23,148 bases of DNA, taken from positions 1 through 23,148 of the forward strand of contig CAYGZQ010000008.1 of the NCBI GenBank assembly GCA_964354375.1, in the 5' to 3' direction. Position 1 is the first letter of the stretch, and each line of letters starts with the position of its first letter. The notes below the pieces were generated by a model. That model was not told the origin of the DNA and did not search any database. It saw only the letters and a list, made by a program, of their open reading frames with translations. Positions 22,515 through 23,148 of the stretch are shown one piece after another. The DNA comes from CAYGZQ01 sp964354375 [NCBI: uncultured Planctomycetota bacterium] (lineage in GTDB: Bacteria > JAJVIF01 > JAPKYR01). The position numbers were made by a program, and so were the translations under genes.

Positions 22515-23148
22515 ATGACTATCGTCAAGATTGACTGTGAGCCAAGGCAGGAAAGCGGATCGAAAGCATCCAGGAAGCTGAGAGCCTCCGGCTACATCCC
22601 CGTGGTGCTGTATTCCCACGGACAGCCCGCCATGCCTTTCCAGCTGGACGGGCGTAAGTGGAGTAATCTCTTCACCGAGAGCCTCCACCTGGTCAGGCTG
22701 GAGCTCCCCGGCGGCGGCTTCCAGATGGCCGCTGTGCGCGAAATCCAGCGCGACCCCATGACCCAGGATGTCATCCACGCCGATTTCCAGGGCGTCAGCA
22801 TGGACGAGGCCACCGAGTTCAGGATCAACGTCGAGTTCATCGGCACGCCGATCGGTGTCAAGGACGGCGGAGTCCTGACGATAAGCAGCGACCATATCAT
22901 GGTCGAGTGCCTGCCGACCAAGGTGCCGGACAAGGTATCCATCGACATCGATGCCCTCGCCATCGGGCACTCGCTCAATGCCGGCCAGGTGGCGCTCCCC
23001 GAAGATGTCAAGCTTGTCAGCGATCCCGCGAGCGTCCTCGTCAGTATCACCACCGTCAGGGTGGTTGTCGAAGAGGTCAAGCCTGAGGTCGCTGAAGTCC
23101 CGGTTGAAGGCGCCGAAGAGGCCAAGCCCGGCGAGGAGAAAGAGGAGA
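22515..23148 (+). CDS. rplY: Ribosomal protein bL25, long Ctc form (3' end outside window)
   Basis: 211 codons from ATG at 22515, no stop in the window. GGAGGA lies 6 bases upstream. The protein binds 5S rRNA in the large subunit, and the two-domain form is often called Ctc (a stress-linked form). N-terminal part: SGSKASRKLRASGYIPVVLYSHGQPAMPFQLD, the typical G-x-x-x-R-x-R-x-x-G-x-x-P-x-V-x-Y-G site with Ser for the usual Gly, then QRDPMTQDVIHADFQGV (the family's H-x-D-F). C-terminal TL5 domain: FIGTPIGVKDGGVLTISSDHIMVECLPTKVPDKVSIDIDAL, then LPEDVKL and a charged Glu-rich tail. The tail means the stop is probably close. Such genes often precede peptidyl-tRNA hydrolase, which would lie beyond the window. 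Confidence 0.95.
   Translation, partial: MTIVKIDCEPRQESGSKASRKLRASGYIPVVLYSHGQPAMPFQLDGRKWSNLFTESLHLVRLELPGGGFQMAAVREIQRDPMTQDVIHADFQGVSMDEATEFRINVEFIGTPIGVKDGGVLTISSDHIMVECLPTKVPDKVSIDIDALAIGHSLNAGQVALPEDVKLVSDPASVLVSITTVRVVVEEVKPEVAEVPVEGAEEAKPGEEKEE

Overview
The window is GC-rich bacterial DNA, densely coding on both strands. It carries housekeeping fragments (the 3' end of a class II lysyl-tRNA synthetase gene, nusB, and the 5' part of a ribosomal protein bL25/Ctc gene) among many envelope genes. Lipoproteins, a Spy/CpxP-like protein, a TlpA-type thioredoxin, an exported penicillin acylase and a lipoprotein of the sulfatase fold point to a diderm. Most ribosome binding sites are GGAGG-like. 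The dispersed palindromic repeats in the gaps recall genomes of uncultivated environmental lineages. The sequence alone does not fix the phylum, and no phage, plasmid, IS, CRISPR or tRNA feature was seen.

Layout. 1-570: end of lysS and a strong hairpin terminator. 571-2600: a minus-strand Spy/CpxP-like gene, then a plus-strand pair of a small membrane protein and nusB. 2564-6923: a run of five minus-strand genes. In the direction of transcription they are a membrane GAF-PP2C phosphatase, a GlsB/YeaQ-type membrane protein, an anchored small protein, a two-TM protein and a TlpA-like thioredoxin whose acidic tail overlaps the end of nusB. 6924-7275: a gap with a paired-hairpin repeat. 7276-11203: a lipoprotein, a short WD40 protein and a penicillin acylase-family Ntn hydrolase on the plus strand. 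11238-13121: a minus-strand pair, one membrane-anchored helical protein of unknown role and one DUF5658-like membrane protein. 13328-17775: a plus-strand operon of an ABC-2 type permease and three GT-B glycosyltransferases, coupled by 4-bp overlaps at two junctions. 17887-22333: two minus-strand genes, a GH31 glycosidase and a sulfatase-fold lipoprotein. 22445-23148: a clear promoter and bL25, which runs off the window.

The genes suggest polysaccharide assembly (permease and glycosyltransferases), glycan breakdown (GH31) and envelope maintenance, plus one signalling phosphatase whose partners are not here. No convincing new multi-gene system is visible. The signals I find least expected are the non-coding ones. 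Two intergenic loci share one architecture: two hairpins with TTCC/GGAA loops, exactly 20 nt apart, inside an outer stem, with paired stem changes. A second palindromic family forms a 33-bp perfect inverted repeat. NusB and TlpA also have overprinted low-complexity tails, and a hairpin in the bL25 leader ends on the Shine-Dalgarno sequence.
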